Assembly (NCBI GenBank): GCA_004554665.1
Contig: SFKY01000020.1
Span: forward strand, 1 to 34,850
Length of the DNA stretch: 34,850 bases
Direction of reading: 5' to 3'
Source: Bacteroidales bacterium
Lineage (GTDB): Bacteria > Bacteroidota > Bacteroidia > Bacteroidales > Bacteroidaceae
Part shown: positions 29,938-34,850 of the stretch, one piece after another
Position numbering within the stretch: position 1 is the first letter of the stretch
Layout: every line of letters begins with the position of its first letter
The notes under the pieces: model-generated
What the model was told of the DNA's origin: nothing
What the model saw: the letters and a program-made list of their open reading frames with translations, nothing else
The model's database searches: none
Position numbers and translations under genes: made by a program

Positions 29938-31983
29938 CTAATAGTTGTCCAATGCATTCCTCTTCCAGGACATGGCAGCACCCGCATCGTCCGTCAGGCA
30001 GCCACCGTCATCATCCGGCAGACAGCCAGCCACCGTGCCCGTCGGTTCCGCCGACGGCAGTGCCAGCGCCTCCATATCCTCATCCTCCTCTCCCTGCACG
30101 GCCATCACGCCAACAGGGGATATCGCATTGTCGCGCAGCCATTTGCCAAAGTGGCTTACTATCTTGTTCTGTTCGGTCTTTATACGCTCATCCTCTTCCG
30201 TCCGTTCTGCCATCACACGGTTGTAGGTCTCCATCGGGCGGACCTTGTCGATGTAACGGTCATTCTGATACAGGAACACATCCGTCGGCTTTCCCTCTTC
30301 GTCAGGCAAGTAGTAGGCCGTCACCTTGTGGTTGTTCGGCTCAAGCTGCTCCAAAACTTCAGGACCGCTCAGCCACCAGTTCATATAGGCCACCCGTACC
30401 GTAGAGTTCCTTCGGATGCTCGTCTCAACCCTCTCACCGATATAACGCGCCAAGGTCAGCTTGTCCAGCGGGCGCAGGGTCGGGTTGATGCGCCCAACCA
30501 GCACGTCCCATCGCGTCATCCCGGGGAACTTCTTCTGATTCGGGTGCAGCGTGTGGTTCCACTCGTAAGTATCACGGAGGTCATCGGCCACAAGTTCCTC
30601 AAACGTGTAGTATCTCCTGTCCTCGTATGTGTGGTTGCTGCTGTCGCTCACCTTCTTCTGGTCCACACGGCGCGCACCTTTGCCATACCAGCGGCCTATC
30701 CCCTCGTGGTTCTTGTGGGCTATCGTCGTCTTAAAGGCACCGTTCAGAGCCTCTTGGTATTTCTCTTGTGAGTTCTGAGGGGCGCAGAAACGCACAAACT
30801 TGAACACCTCACCGGCTTTCAGGAAACCCTCTTTGTATTTGCTCATCAAGTGCTGCTCCACCTCTATGCCGGCGGGCATGCCCCAACCGTTTTTCTCTAT
30901 CAGCCTGAACATGTCGCGGAAGCAGTCCACTACAAGCCTGTCATCCTTCTCCCTGCCGTAGGCAAGTCCCACACGGCACTGGCTGACAACGTCCGAGGCA
31001 TAATAGGCGTGAACGTATTCACCACCTTTCATGCGGCGTGGCAAATCCACGTCATCCATCGTGATCTGGCTCAGCGACCACTCTCCGCCATGACGGTGCA
31101 TGTGAGGCATCTGCTCGTGGTAGAACTCACTCCAGCCACGGCGTGCTTTCTCGATCAGCAGACGGTTCGCCGGCTTGTTCAGGATGTTCCGGATCGTGCT
31201 CTCGCTAAGATCCTTCGGGTCACCGTTCTTGTCCGTGAAATCGTCAGGGTTAAATATCTCCCCGGTTTCGATGTCAAACACATCCAGCTCGCCGCACACG
31301 AAACGGATGTACATGTCATGCACGTCGCTGCCGTAGGGCTGGTTCGGCAGTACCGTAATGCTCAGCACCAGCCGTTCGGTCTTAAAGTCCACCTTACGGG
31401 CGCACTGGTTCCCGAACTTCCCGCTGATCAGGCACTCATACCCGTACTCCTTGTACTCGTTCACCTTCTTGCGGAAACGAAGCATGCTGGCCGGAAGGTC
31501 ATGGCCGAACTCCTCACGGAGCGTCTCGACGGTAGCAGCCATCATCTCCCACTTGTAGGCGCCTTCACCCATCAGGCGCTTGCGCACACGGGCGTTCTCA
31601 TACAGCTTGATGCACGTGTTCAGCACACTCGCGTTCACGGCGTATTTCCTGGCAAGCTCGCCGGTGGACCTGTCGCTGGGGTATCTCGCTGCCCATTCCA
31701 TGAAATACGATACCGCTGCCTGGTCCAACTCGTAGTTCGACAGTATCCAGTGGCGCAGGTCCATCGCCGGACCGCCGGGGAACTTAGCCTCCACCTTCTC
31801 ACGGCAGGAGCTCGGAAGACTGTCCACGGCAACCAGGGCGTAGTTCCTGCTGCCACCACCGCCACGGCGCACCACCTGGATGCGGTGCCGCTTCACCCAG
31901 TTCCCGTACTGGGAATCCGTGATGATGCCCGTATCGATCAGGTCACGTGCCGAGATGCAGCGGATGTTGCCGAAATACTCCAT
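29938..31983 (-). CDS. MuA-like transposase
   Basis: This 681-aa DDE transposase cuts and joins the prophage ends for replicative transposition. N-terminal HTH end-binding domains (ARDLIDTGIITDSQYGNWVKRHRIQVV and DRSTGELARKYAVNASVLNTCIKL) precede the catalytic core: ITMDDVDLP (Asp310/311 or 313), ADLV-type strand with YYASDVVSQCRVG, PAGIEVEQHL where the second acidic residue appears to be Glu374/376 instead of Asp, and NSQEKYQEALN (Glu407 or Glu411). The mu-C-terminal domain region follows. The C-terminal 60 residues (after ALPSAEPTGTVAG) look variable and encode a hairpin repeat copy in frame (30039-30057). Confidence 0.9.
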   Translation of the reverse strand: MEYFGNIRCISARDLIDTGIITDSQYGNWVKRHRIQVVRRGGGGSRNYALVAVDSLPSSCREKVEAKFPGGPAMDLRHWILSNYELDQAAVSYFMEWAARYPSDRSTGELARKYAVNASVLNTCIKLYENARVRKRLMGEGAYKWEMMAATVETLREEFGHDLPASMLRFRKKVNEYKEYGYECLISGKFGNQCARKVDFKTERLVLSITVLPNQPYGSDVHDMYIRFVCGELDVFDIETGEIFNPDDFTDKNGDPKDLSESTIRNILNKPANRLLIEKARRGWSEFYHEQMPHMHRHGGEWSLSQITMDDVDLPRRMKGGEYVHAYYASDVVSQCRVGLAYGREKDDRLVVDCFRDMFRLIEKNGWGMPAGIEVEQHLMSKYKEGFLKAGEVFKFVRFCAPQNSQEKYQEALNGAFKTTIAHKNHEGIGRWYGKGARRVDQKKVSDSSNHTYEDRRYYTFEELVADDLRDTYEWNHTLHPNQKKFPGMTRWDVLVGRINPTLRPLDKLTLARYIGERVETSIRRNSTVRVAYMNWWLSGPEVLEQLEPNNHKVTAYYLPDEEGKPTDVFLYQNDRYIDKVRPMETYNRVMAERTEEDERIKTEQNKIVSHFGKWLRDNAISPVGVMAVQGEEDEDMEALALPSAEPTGTVAGCLPDDDGGCLTDDAGAAMSWKRNALDNY
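30039..30057. repeat. Dispersed hairpin repeat, copy 9 (variant stem, in transposase)
   Basis: CCGTCGG TTCCG CCGACGG. Two stem positions differ from the common form on both arms, so pairing is kept. It lies in the variable C-terminal part of the transposase gene. Confidence 0.75.
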
Positions 31984-32000
31984 ACTCCCTACCTCCTATA

Positions 32001-32372
32001 TCACAACCGCACAGCCACGTTCTGGATGCCCAGAATCTGGCTCACCTTCACGTCATACCACTTGTCCACCACCTCGCCACGGTGCAGCAGCGTACAGTCG
32101 CCGGTGCGCTTGTCAAACCGCAGCACCGCACCGTTGTCGAACTGCTGGGTCATGCAGCAACCCGCCTCGTCATGGAGGGTCTCCACCTCCGGGACCTCCA
32201 ACATCACCACACCGCCACGCTGCAGGGCAAGGGTGCGGATCCTCCTTGCAAGGTCGTTGCCCTCATTCATGTCTTCAAAGTTGATGGCGTTGTACACGGT
32301 ACGCTTGGAAACCTTGAACGCCCGGGCGATAAACTCCCGGTCCTCTTTCTGGATGTGAATGTACCTTTTCAT
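32001..32372 (-). CDS. Early HTH DNA-binding regulator
   Basis: This 123-aa protein has an N-terminal helix-turn-helix (EDREFIARAFKVSKRTVYNAINFEDMNEGNDLARRIRTLALQRGGVVML), like small early regulators (Ner-type position before the transposase). The C-terminal half (LRFDKRTGDCTLLHRGEVVDKWYDVKVSQILGIQNVAVRL) is beta-type, unlike Ner. It could repress the early promoter or regulate other phage genes. It lies 17 bp ahead of the transposase start. Confidence 0.65.
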   Translation of the reverse strand: MKRYIHIQKEDREFIARAFKVSKRTVYNAINFEDMNEGNDLARRIRTLALQRGGVVMLEVPEVETLHDEAGCCMTQQFDNGAVLRFDKRTGDCTLLHRGEVVDKWYDVKVSQILGIQNVAVRL

Positions 32373-32406
32373 CTTTCTTTCGTTTTTAATAAATTAATGT
32401 TACCTT

Positions 32407-32490
32407 GCGGGAAGCCTGGAGTCGAACCAGGATGGCGGCAACCATGCAGTCCGTGCCTTCCCTCGCCCGTCTTTCCGGGCTGCCATCCTA
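32407..32490 (-). ncRNA. tRNA-like structured element in the early leader
   Basis: Read on the - strand, CCTGG TTCGACT CCAGG (32431-32415) is a perfect tRNA T-arm, followed by CTTCCCG which pairs 6 of 7 with CGGAAAG (start 32477); total 71 nt. No D-arm and only a poor anticodon arm can be formed, so it is not a working tRNA. A competing fold has 8-bp arms (AGGATGGC 32429-32436/GCCATCCT 32482-32489) enclosing a hairpin GCCCG-6-CGGGC (32465-32480) and GGCA/TGCC. It is on the early transcript between two small genes; it may be a decayed tRNA or a regulatory structure. Confidence 0.5.
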
Positions 32491-32499
32491 GGTTATCCT

Positions 32500-32721
32500 T
32501 CAATCTTTCTGCCTTGTATATCCCTTTATCACCATACCACCACCCCTGATTGTCCAGTCACAGTCATACGGGCAGCTTTCCACATAACCCCTTATCAAAT
32601 CCTTGACGTGTGTTAGCGTGCAGCCCCAGAACTCCCAGCGGCACACCCTGCCGTCCGTGGCGGTCAGCATCACCACCCATACTTCGTCTCCGTCCAAGGG
32701 TTTTCCAATTTCCTTATTCAT
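32500..32721 (-). CDS. Small hypothetical protein, 73 aa
   Basis: MNKEIGKPLDGDEVWVVMLTATDGRVCRWEFWGCTLTHVKDLIRGYVESCPYDCDWTIRGGGMVIKG. Four Cys and several Trp residues, otherwise a mixed alpha/beta pattern. I do not recognise a family. It lies in the early operon, after the first small gene; its stop is just ahead of the structured element. Confidence 0.6.
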   Translation of the reverse strand: MNKEIGKPLDGDEVWVVMLTATDGRVCRWEFWGCTLTHVKDLIRGYVESCPYDCDWTIRGGGMVIKGYTRQKD

Positions 32722-32734
32722 ATTCTTTAATCCT

Positions 32735-32893
32735 TTAATTCAGTTTATGACGATAACGTGATGGAATAGACGAAAACAACGCTTCTGCATGGGGGGCACT
32801 CTTCGTGATGACGAGCTTGCCCCTTTGTTTCAGTTCTATCAACTTCTCCATGTCCATCACCTCCAATAGGGTGCTCAATGATACTGTTTCCAT
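32735..32893 (-). CDS. First early gene, 52-aa protein
   Basis: ATG at 32893, the first start after the early promoter (start near 32970), stop at 32735-32737. Peptide METVSLSTLLEVMDMEKLIE is helical, followed by LKQRGKLVITKSAPHAEALF and a basic end (SRYRHKLN). The position corresponds to ner or other anti-repressor-type genes in Mu-like phages, but no recognisable helix-turn-helix is visible. Function unknown. Confidence 0.55.
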   Translation of the reverse strand: METVSLSTLLEVMDMEKLIELKQRGKLVITKSAPHAEALFSSIPSRYRHKLN

Positions 32894-32942
32894 ACTTCTA
32901 CTTTTTTAATCCTTTAAATTCGTTAATCTCGCCCATTTTTCG

Positions 32943-32950
32943 TATCTTTG
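32943..32950 (+). promoter_or_regulatory. Repressor promoter box TATCTTTG
   Basis: TATCTTTG fits the -7 consensus on the + strand and points to the repressor gene (ATG 33002), start near 32957. The -33 region lacks a clear TTG. The transcript would pass through the early promoter. Confidence 0.6.
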
Positions 32951-32956
32951 GGCGCG

Positions 32957-32970
32957 TTTCCAAATGGAAC
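32957..32970. promoter_or_regulatory. Candidate repressor operator between the facing promoters
   Basis: TTCC AAAT GGAA (32958-32969) is an inverted repeat (imperfectly extended to GTTTCC...GGAAC) between the two start points. It lies where binding would affect both promoters. Assignment is inferred. Confidence 0.4.
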
Positions 32971-32976
32971 ACGTTG

Positions 32977-33007
32977 CAAAGATAAACAAGAAATCTTGAT
33001 TATGCAA
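32977..33007 (-). promoter_or_regulatory. Early (lytic) leftward promoter
   Basis: On the - strand, TTG (33007-33005), 20 bases, TATCTTTG (32984-32977), with start near 32970. The -33 element lies at the first codons of the repressor gene. It is the only strong leftward promoter in front of the early operon. Leftward and rightward transcripts overlap, so the two promoters face each other. Confidence 0.7.
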
Positions 33008-33760
33008 GAAAATAGACAAGAAAAATCACAAATAAAGCGAAATATCTCGCTCTATCTGTCAGAAAAAGGCGTATCAGATTATGAGTTTTATAAAAAATCT
33101 GGTATCACAAGAGGTATCTTGAGTCAACCGAATGGCATCAGTGAGGATAATATTGCAAGATTTCTTGCCTATGCTCCCGATGTGAATACGGATTGGCTTC
33201 TTACCGGTCGCGGTTCCATGCTCAAAACGAAGCGTACCACGAGTGACCTCCCCCCTGATGGGCGACCAGGTTCCATCGATAAAGGTACAAAAAAAGATTC
33301 AAACCACCAAGAAAATCAGCAACTTTCTTCAGATCGTCCACTGGCCATACCATCCTCCTCACCCGAGGAGGGCATACCTCTCATACCCATCGAGGCGATG
33401 GCGGGTGCACTTACAAGCGAACAGACAGTCCTCGAATACGAGTGCGAACGATACGTAGTCCCCGTCTTCAAGGGGGCCGACTTCCTCATACCCGTCAAAG
33501 GGTCCAGCATGTACCCCAAATACAGCTCCGGAGACATCGTGGCCTGCCAGCGAGTACCCATGTCCGGTCTCTTCTTCCAGTGGAACAAGGTCTATGTCAT
33601 CGACACCGACCAGGGACCGCTCATCAAGCGCATCAAGCCGGGCAGCACCACAGACCGCATCCTCATCATCTCCGACAACCAAGACTACGACCCCTTCGAG
33701 CTCCCCGTATCATCCATACACGCCGTCTCCCTCGTCATAGGTGTCATACGCCTCGAATAA
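33002..33760 (+). CDS. Self-cleaving repressor (CI/LexA type, S24)
   Basis: ATG at 33002 gives 252 aa; the in-frame upstream ORF part lies over the promoters. N-terminal HTH domain (NISLYLSEKGVSDYEFYKKSGITRGILSQPNGISEDNIARFLAYAPDVNTDWLLTGRG). The C-terminal S24 domain has Ala134-Gly135 (PIEAMAGALTS, cleavage site), Ser169 in KGSSMYPKYSSGD, and Lys209 in PLIKRIKPG. Spacing from Gly to Ser (34) equals that of LexA. It maintains lysogeny and is expected to be cleaved with RecA after DNA damage. It reads rightward, opposite to the early operon. Confidence 0.9.
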   Translation: MQENRQEKSQIKRNISLYLSEKGVSDYEFYKKSGITRGILSQPNGISEDNIARFLAYAPDVNTDWLLTGRGSMLKTKRTTSDLPPDGRPGSIDKGTKKDSNHQENQQLSSDRPLAIPSSSPEEGIPLIPIEAMAGALTSEQTVLEYECERYVVPVFKGADFLIPVKGSSMYPKYSSGDIVACQRVPMSGLFFQWNKVYVIDTDQGPLIKRIKPGSTTDRILIISDNQDYDPFELPVSSIHAVSLVIGVIRLE

Positions 33761-33772
33761 TACGAAGCGTAT
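33760..33772. repeat. Inverted repeat after the repressor stop
   Basis: ATACG AAG CGTAT follows the repressor stop. CGAAGCGTAT is also part of the L2 site (233-242). The stretch 33773-34059 has no gene; it holds the palindrome and direct repeats listed next. Confidence 0.5.
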
Positions 33773-33934
33773 CCCCCCTGTACCCCCTCTCTCCGGGGTG
33801 CTCCCCTCCATCAGTCATGAGAAGACCCCCGAAATCGCCCAATCCATGGGCATGCAGATAGACGGCTTTAACAAATATTATGGCATTATAGGGTAGGTCA
33901 AACCCCCGTTTTTAACATTCCATTTTTCAAAAAC

Positions 33935-33947
33935 AGGTGTTACACCT
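33935..33947. promoter_or_regulatory. Perfect palindrome AGGTGT-T-ACACCT
   Basis: A perfect 6+1+6 palindrome in the gene-free stretch outside the repressor. A dimeric DNA-binding protein site is likely, protein unknown. Confidence 0.45.
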
Positions 33948-33978
33948 ATACTCCATTGGTAGGGCAAAAACCCACTTT

Positions 33979-34037
33979 TGACCATCCACTTTTCTCAAAG
34001 TGACCATCCACTTTGACCGTCCACTTGACCATCCACT
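33979..34037. repeat. Four direct repeats TGACCATCCACTT
   Basis: TGACCATCCACTTT at 33979-33992 and 34001-34014, TGACCGTCCACTT at 34014-34026, TGACCATCCACT at 34026-34037. Spacing 22, 13 and 12 bp; the last three are nearly head-to-tail. They end about 30 bp before the terminator of the small right-end gene. Confidence 0.7.
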
Positions 34038-34059
34038 CTAAAATTTGCACATTTTGTTC

Positions 34060-34087
34060 AAAAAAAATGGGAGGCAAAACGCCTCCC
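34060..34087 (-). terminator. Terminator of the right-end gene
   Basis: GGGAGGC AAAAC GCCTCCC (34069-34087), with a T-run on the - strand (34067-34060). It ends the leftward transcript of the gene at 34162-34401 before it enters the repressor gene from behind. Confidence 0.85.
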
Positions 34088-34161
34088 GTGCAAACACCAT
34101 CCAAACATCATCCAAAAGCCATCCAGAAGCCGTTCTGGCGGCCTCCAGCACACAACACGGC

Positions 34162-34401
34162 TCATTCCCTATGCTTGCCTCCAGAACCGCCAGAAATAAG
34201 CGTAGACTGCTTAATCACAGCCCTTTTCGTGCATACCGTCCCGTTACCCGAAAGCCCGGCATGCAGCAGATAGCTCTTCGTCGCTCCCACCTGCTCGGCC
34301 GTCAGAACCGTATAAACCGCCGATATGCTGCTGAAATACCAGTCCTTACGCCTCGTACCAGCTATCCCGCGCACCAAATGTACATGTATCACCTTCGCCA
34401 T
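34162..34401 (-). CDS. Conserved small protein of Bacteroidota, right-end 'moron'
   Basis: ATG at 34401 gives 79 aa: MAKVIHVHLVRGIAGTRRKD, then WYFSSISAVYTVLTAEQVGATKS and YLLHAGLSGNGTVCTKRAVIKQSTLI. It looks like a small uncharacterised Bacteroidota family (VIHVHL...YYFGSI.A.Y..L......G) that occurs in chromosomes and mobile elements. Own promoter (34421-34428) and own terminator (34060-34087) make it an independent unit outside the repressor. It is probably expressed in the lysogen. Function unknown. Confidence 0.7.
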   Translation of the reverse strand: MAKVIHVHLVRGIAGTRRKDWYFSSISAVYTVLTAEQVGATKSYLLHAGLSGNGTVCTKRAVIKQSTLISGGSGGKHRE

Positions 34402-34420
34402 ATCCAATACTTTTTTGCTA

Positions 34421-34428
34421 CAAATATA
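34421..34428 (-). promoter_or_regulatory. Promoter box TATATTTG for the right-end gene
   Basis: On the - strand TATATTTG lies 20 bases before the ATG at 34401; predicted start near 34414, so the 5' leader is only about 13 nt. No clear TTG at -33. Confidence 0.5.
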
Positions 34429-34482
34429 CCAAATAATCATTATATGGAATATATTCGCATCCATAAAATTTCAACAACGGAC

Positions 34483-34503
34483 AAAAAAAGCGGCACCAGC
34501 CGC
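34483..34503 (-). terminator. Terminator insulating the right prophage end
   Basis: GCGGC ACCA GCCGC (34490-34503) with seven A before it (34483-34489), i.e. a T-run on the - strand. No phage gene ends here, so it should stop leftward transcription entering from host DNA. Confidence 0.65.
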
Positions 34504-34592
34504 CTCCAACCACAGTTCCACACCATGCAAACCTCATGTAAACAAACACCTCTTCCCAATCATCACAAAGTAAACCAAAATTAAACCCATGT

Positions 34593-34699
34593 AAACATTT
34601 CGTTTTGCGCTCCCATTTTCTACCTCTTGCCACAACGCAGTGATAATCAAACCATTACGCCACTTTCCACACCACCCTCAAATATACCTTTCGTTTTGT
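34593..34699. promoter_or_regulatory. Right-end transposase binding sites R2 and R1
   Basis: AAACATTTCGTTTTGC (34593-34608) matches the inverted L1/L3 site at 15 of 16 bases. ATACCTTTCGTTTTGT (34684-34699) matches 12 of 16 and lies 7 bases from the end. Opposite orientation to the left-end copies, as expected for a transposon. Binding by MuA is inferred. Confidence 0.7.
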
Positions 34700-34706
34700 G
34701 CCCCAT

Positions 34707-34711
34707 ATGTG
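34707..34711. repeat. Target-site duplication, right copy (ATGTG)
   Basis: Second copy of ATGTG (see 191-195), marking the right prophage/host junction. Confidence 0.85.
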
Positions 34712-34850
34712 CAACAAGTTCCTCGAATACCTGCGTACCACGAAGCAGGCCGTCCACACCAACCGCAAGCTGCACACCAACACCATCGCCAGCTACTGGT
34801 CAGCCTTCCTCGGCACGCTCCATGCCGCCCACCGTGACAGGAAGATAAAG
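34707..34850 (+). pseudogene. Host tyrosine recombinase, continuation after the prophage
   Basis: ATG TGC AAC AAG continues the frame broken at 195: MCNKFLEYLRTTKQAVHTNR followed by KLHTNTIASYWSAFLGTLHAAHRDRKIK. This is the core-binding (SAM-like) domain of a tyrosine recombinase (F..YL......N.k.l...ti..Y...l...l..A). It remains open to the window edge; the catalytic domain is expected beyond. Confidence 0.75.

Larger units (their letters stand above)
196..34706. mobile_element. Complete Mu-like transposable prophage (siphovirus type)
   Basis: The element is bounded by the 5-bp duplication and encodes a full set: repressor, MuA transposase, MuB-like ATPase, Gam, GemA-like protein, terminase, DUF935 portal, MuF, protease/scaffold, capsid, tail and lysis genes. 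All large genes are open from start to stop, so it is probably intact. The repressor end (equivalent to Mu attL) is at the right of the window. The presumed terminal bases (TATAATCC at the left; ATGGGGCA read inward from the right) are not the TG...CA of Mu. The right-end AAAACG motif lies one base closer to its end than the left one. Confidence 0.93.

Noticed and set aside
32407..32477. A functional tRNA gene (GCA anticodon possible)
   Set aside because: No D-arm, anticodon stem does not pair, and the acceptor has a mismatch. Kept as a tRNA-like element only.

Overview
The window holds one complete Mu-like (transposable) prophage of a Bacteroidota host, about 34.5 kb (196-34706), with a few hundred bases of host DNA on each side. 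The host assignment rests on promoter boxes of the TAnnTTTG type with an upstream TTG/TTTG, on Bacteroidota-type phage families (DUF4406, a MuA/MuB pair, prophage structural proteins) and on the interrupted tyrosine recombinase. A Prevotella-type bacterium is likely, but I cannot fix the genus.

The prophage sits inside a tyrosine-recombinase gene. ATGTG is repeated at both junctions (191-195 and 34707-34711), and removing the prophage plus one copy restores the reading frame. Both ends carry copies of a transposase-site motif (core AAAACGAA) and both are shielded by terminators.

Layout, read from the regulatory (right) end leftward. A self-cleaving CI/LexA-type repressor (33002-33760, +) faces a strong leftward early promoter. 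The early operon (-, 32.9-24.4 kb) encodes small regulators, a structured tRNA-like element, MuA transposase, a MuB-like ATPase, a second RecA/DnaB-type ATPase, a DUF4406 protein, GemA/gp16-like and Gam proteins, a zinc-ribbon protein, an HTH protein, a virion-morphogenesis protein and a tail-terminator-like protein. The packaging/head module (+, 18.9-24.2 kb) encodes small and large terminase, gp36-like protein, DUF935 portal and a MuF minor head protein with a toxin-like C-terminal domain. Transcribed away from it on - (18.8-0.35 kb) are prohead protease with nested scaffold, major capsid protein, amidase endolysin, two overlapping membrane/lipoprotein genes, tail tube, the frameshifted G/GT chaperones, tape measure, tail-tip and fibre proteins, then a left-end island. 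That island has a small membrane protein, a hairpin RNA, an HTH protein, a D12-class adenine methylase and a thymidylate-synthase-fold enzyme whose base-reading Asn is Asp, as in dCMP hydroxymethylases.

The tail genes (tube, G/GT, long tape measure, no sheath) point to a siphovirus-like virion, as in D3112/B3-type transposable phages. Flipping the + strand head block would restore the canonical order TerS-TerL-portal-MuF-protease-capsid. Other items of interest are a 48-aa membrane protein gene with its own promoter running opposite to the tail operon, a candidate antisense RNA over the toxin end of MuF, a family of nine or so hairpin repeats with compensating base changes, octamer repeat arrays in front of many genes, and an independently transcribed gene outside the repressor.
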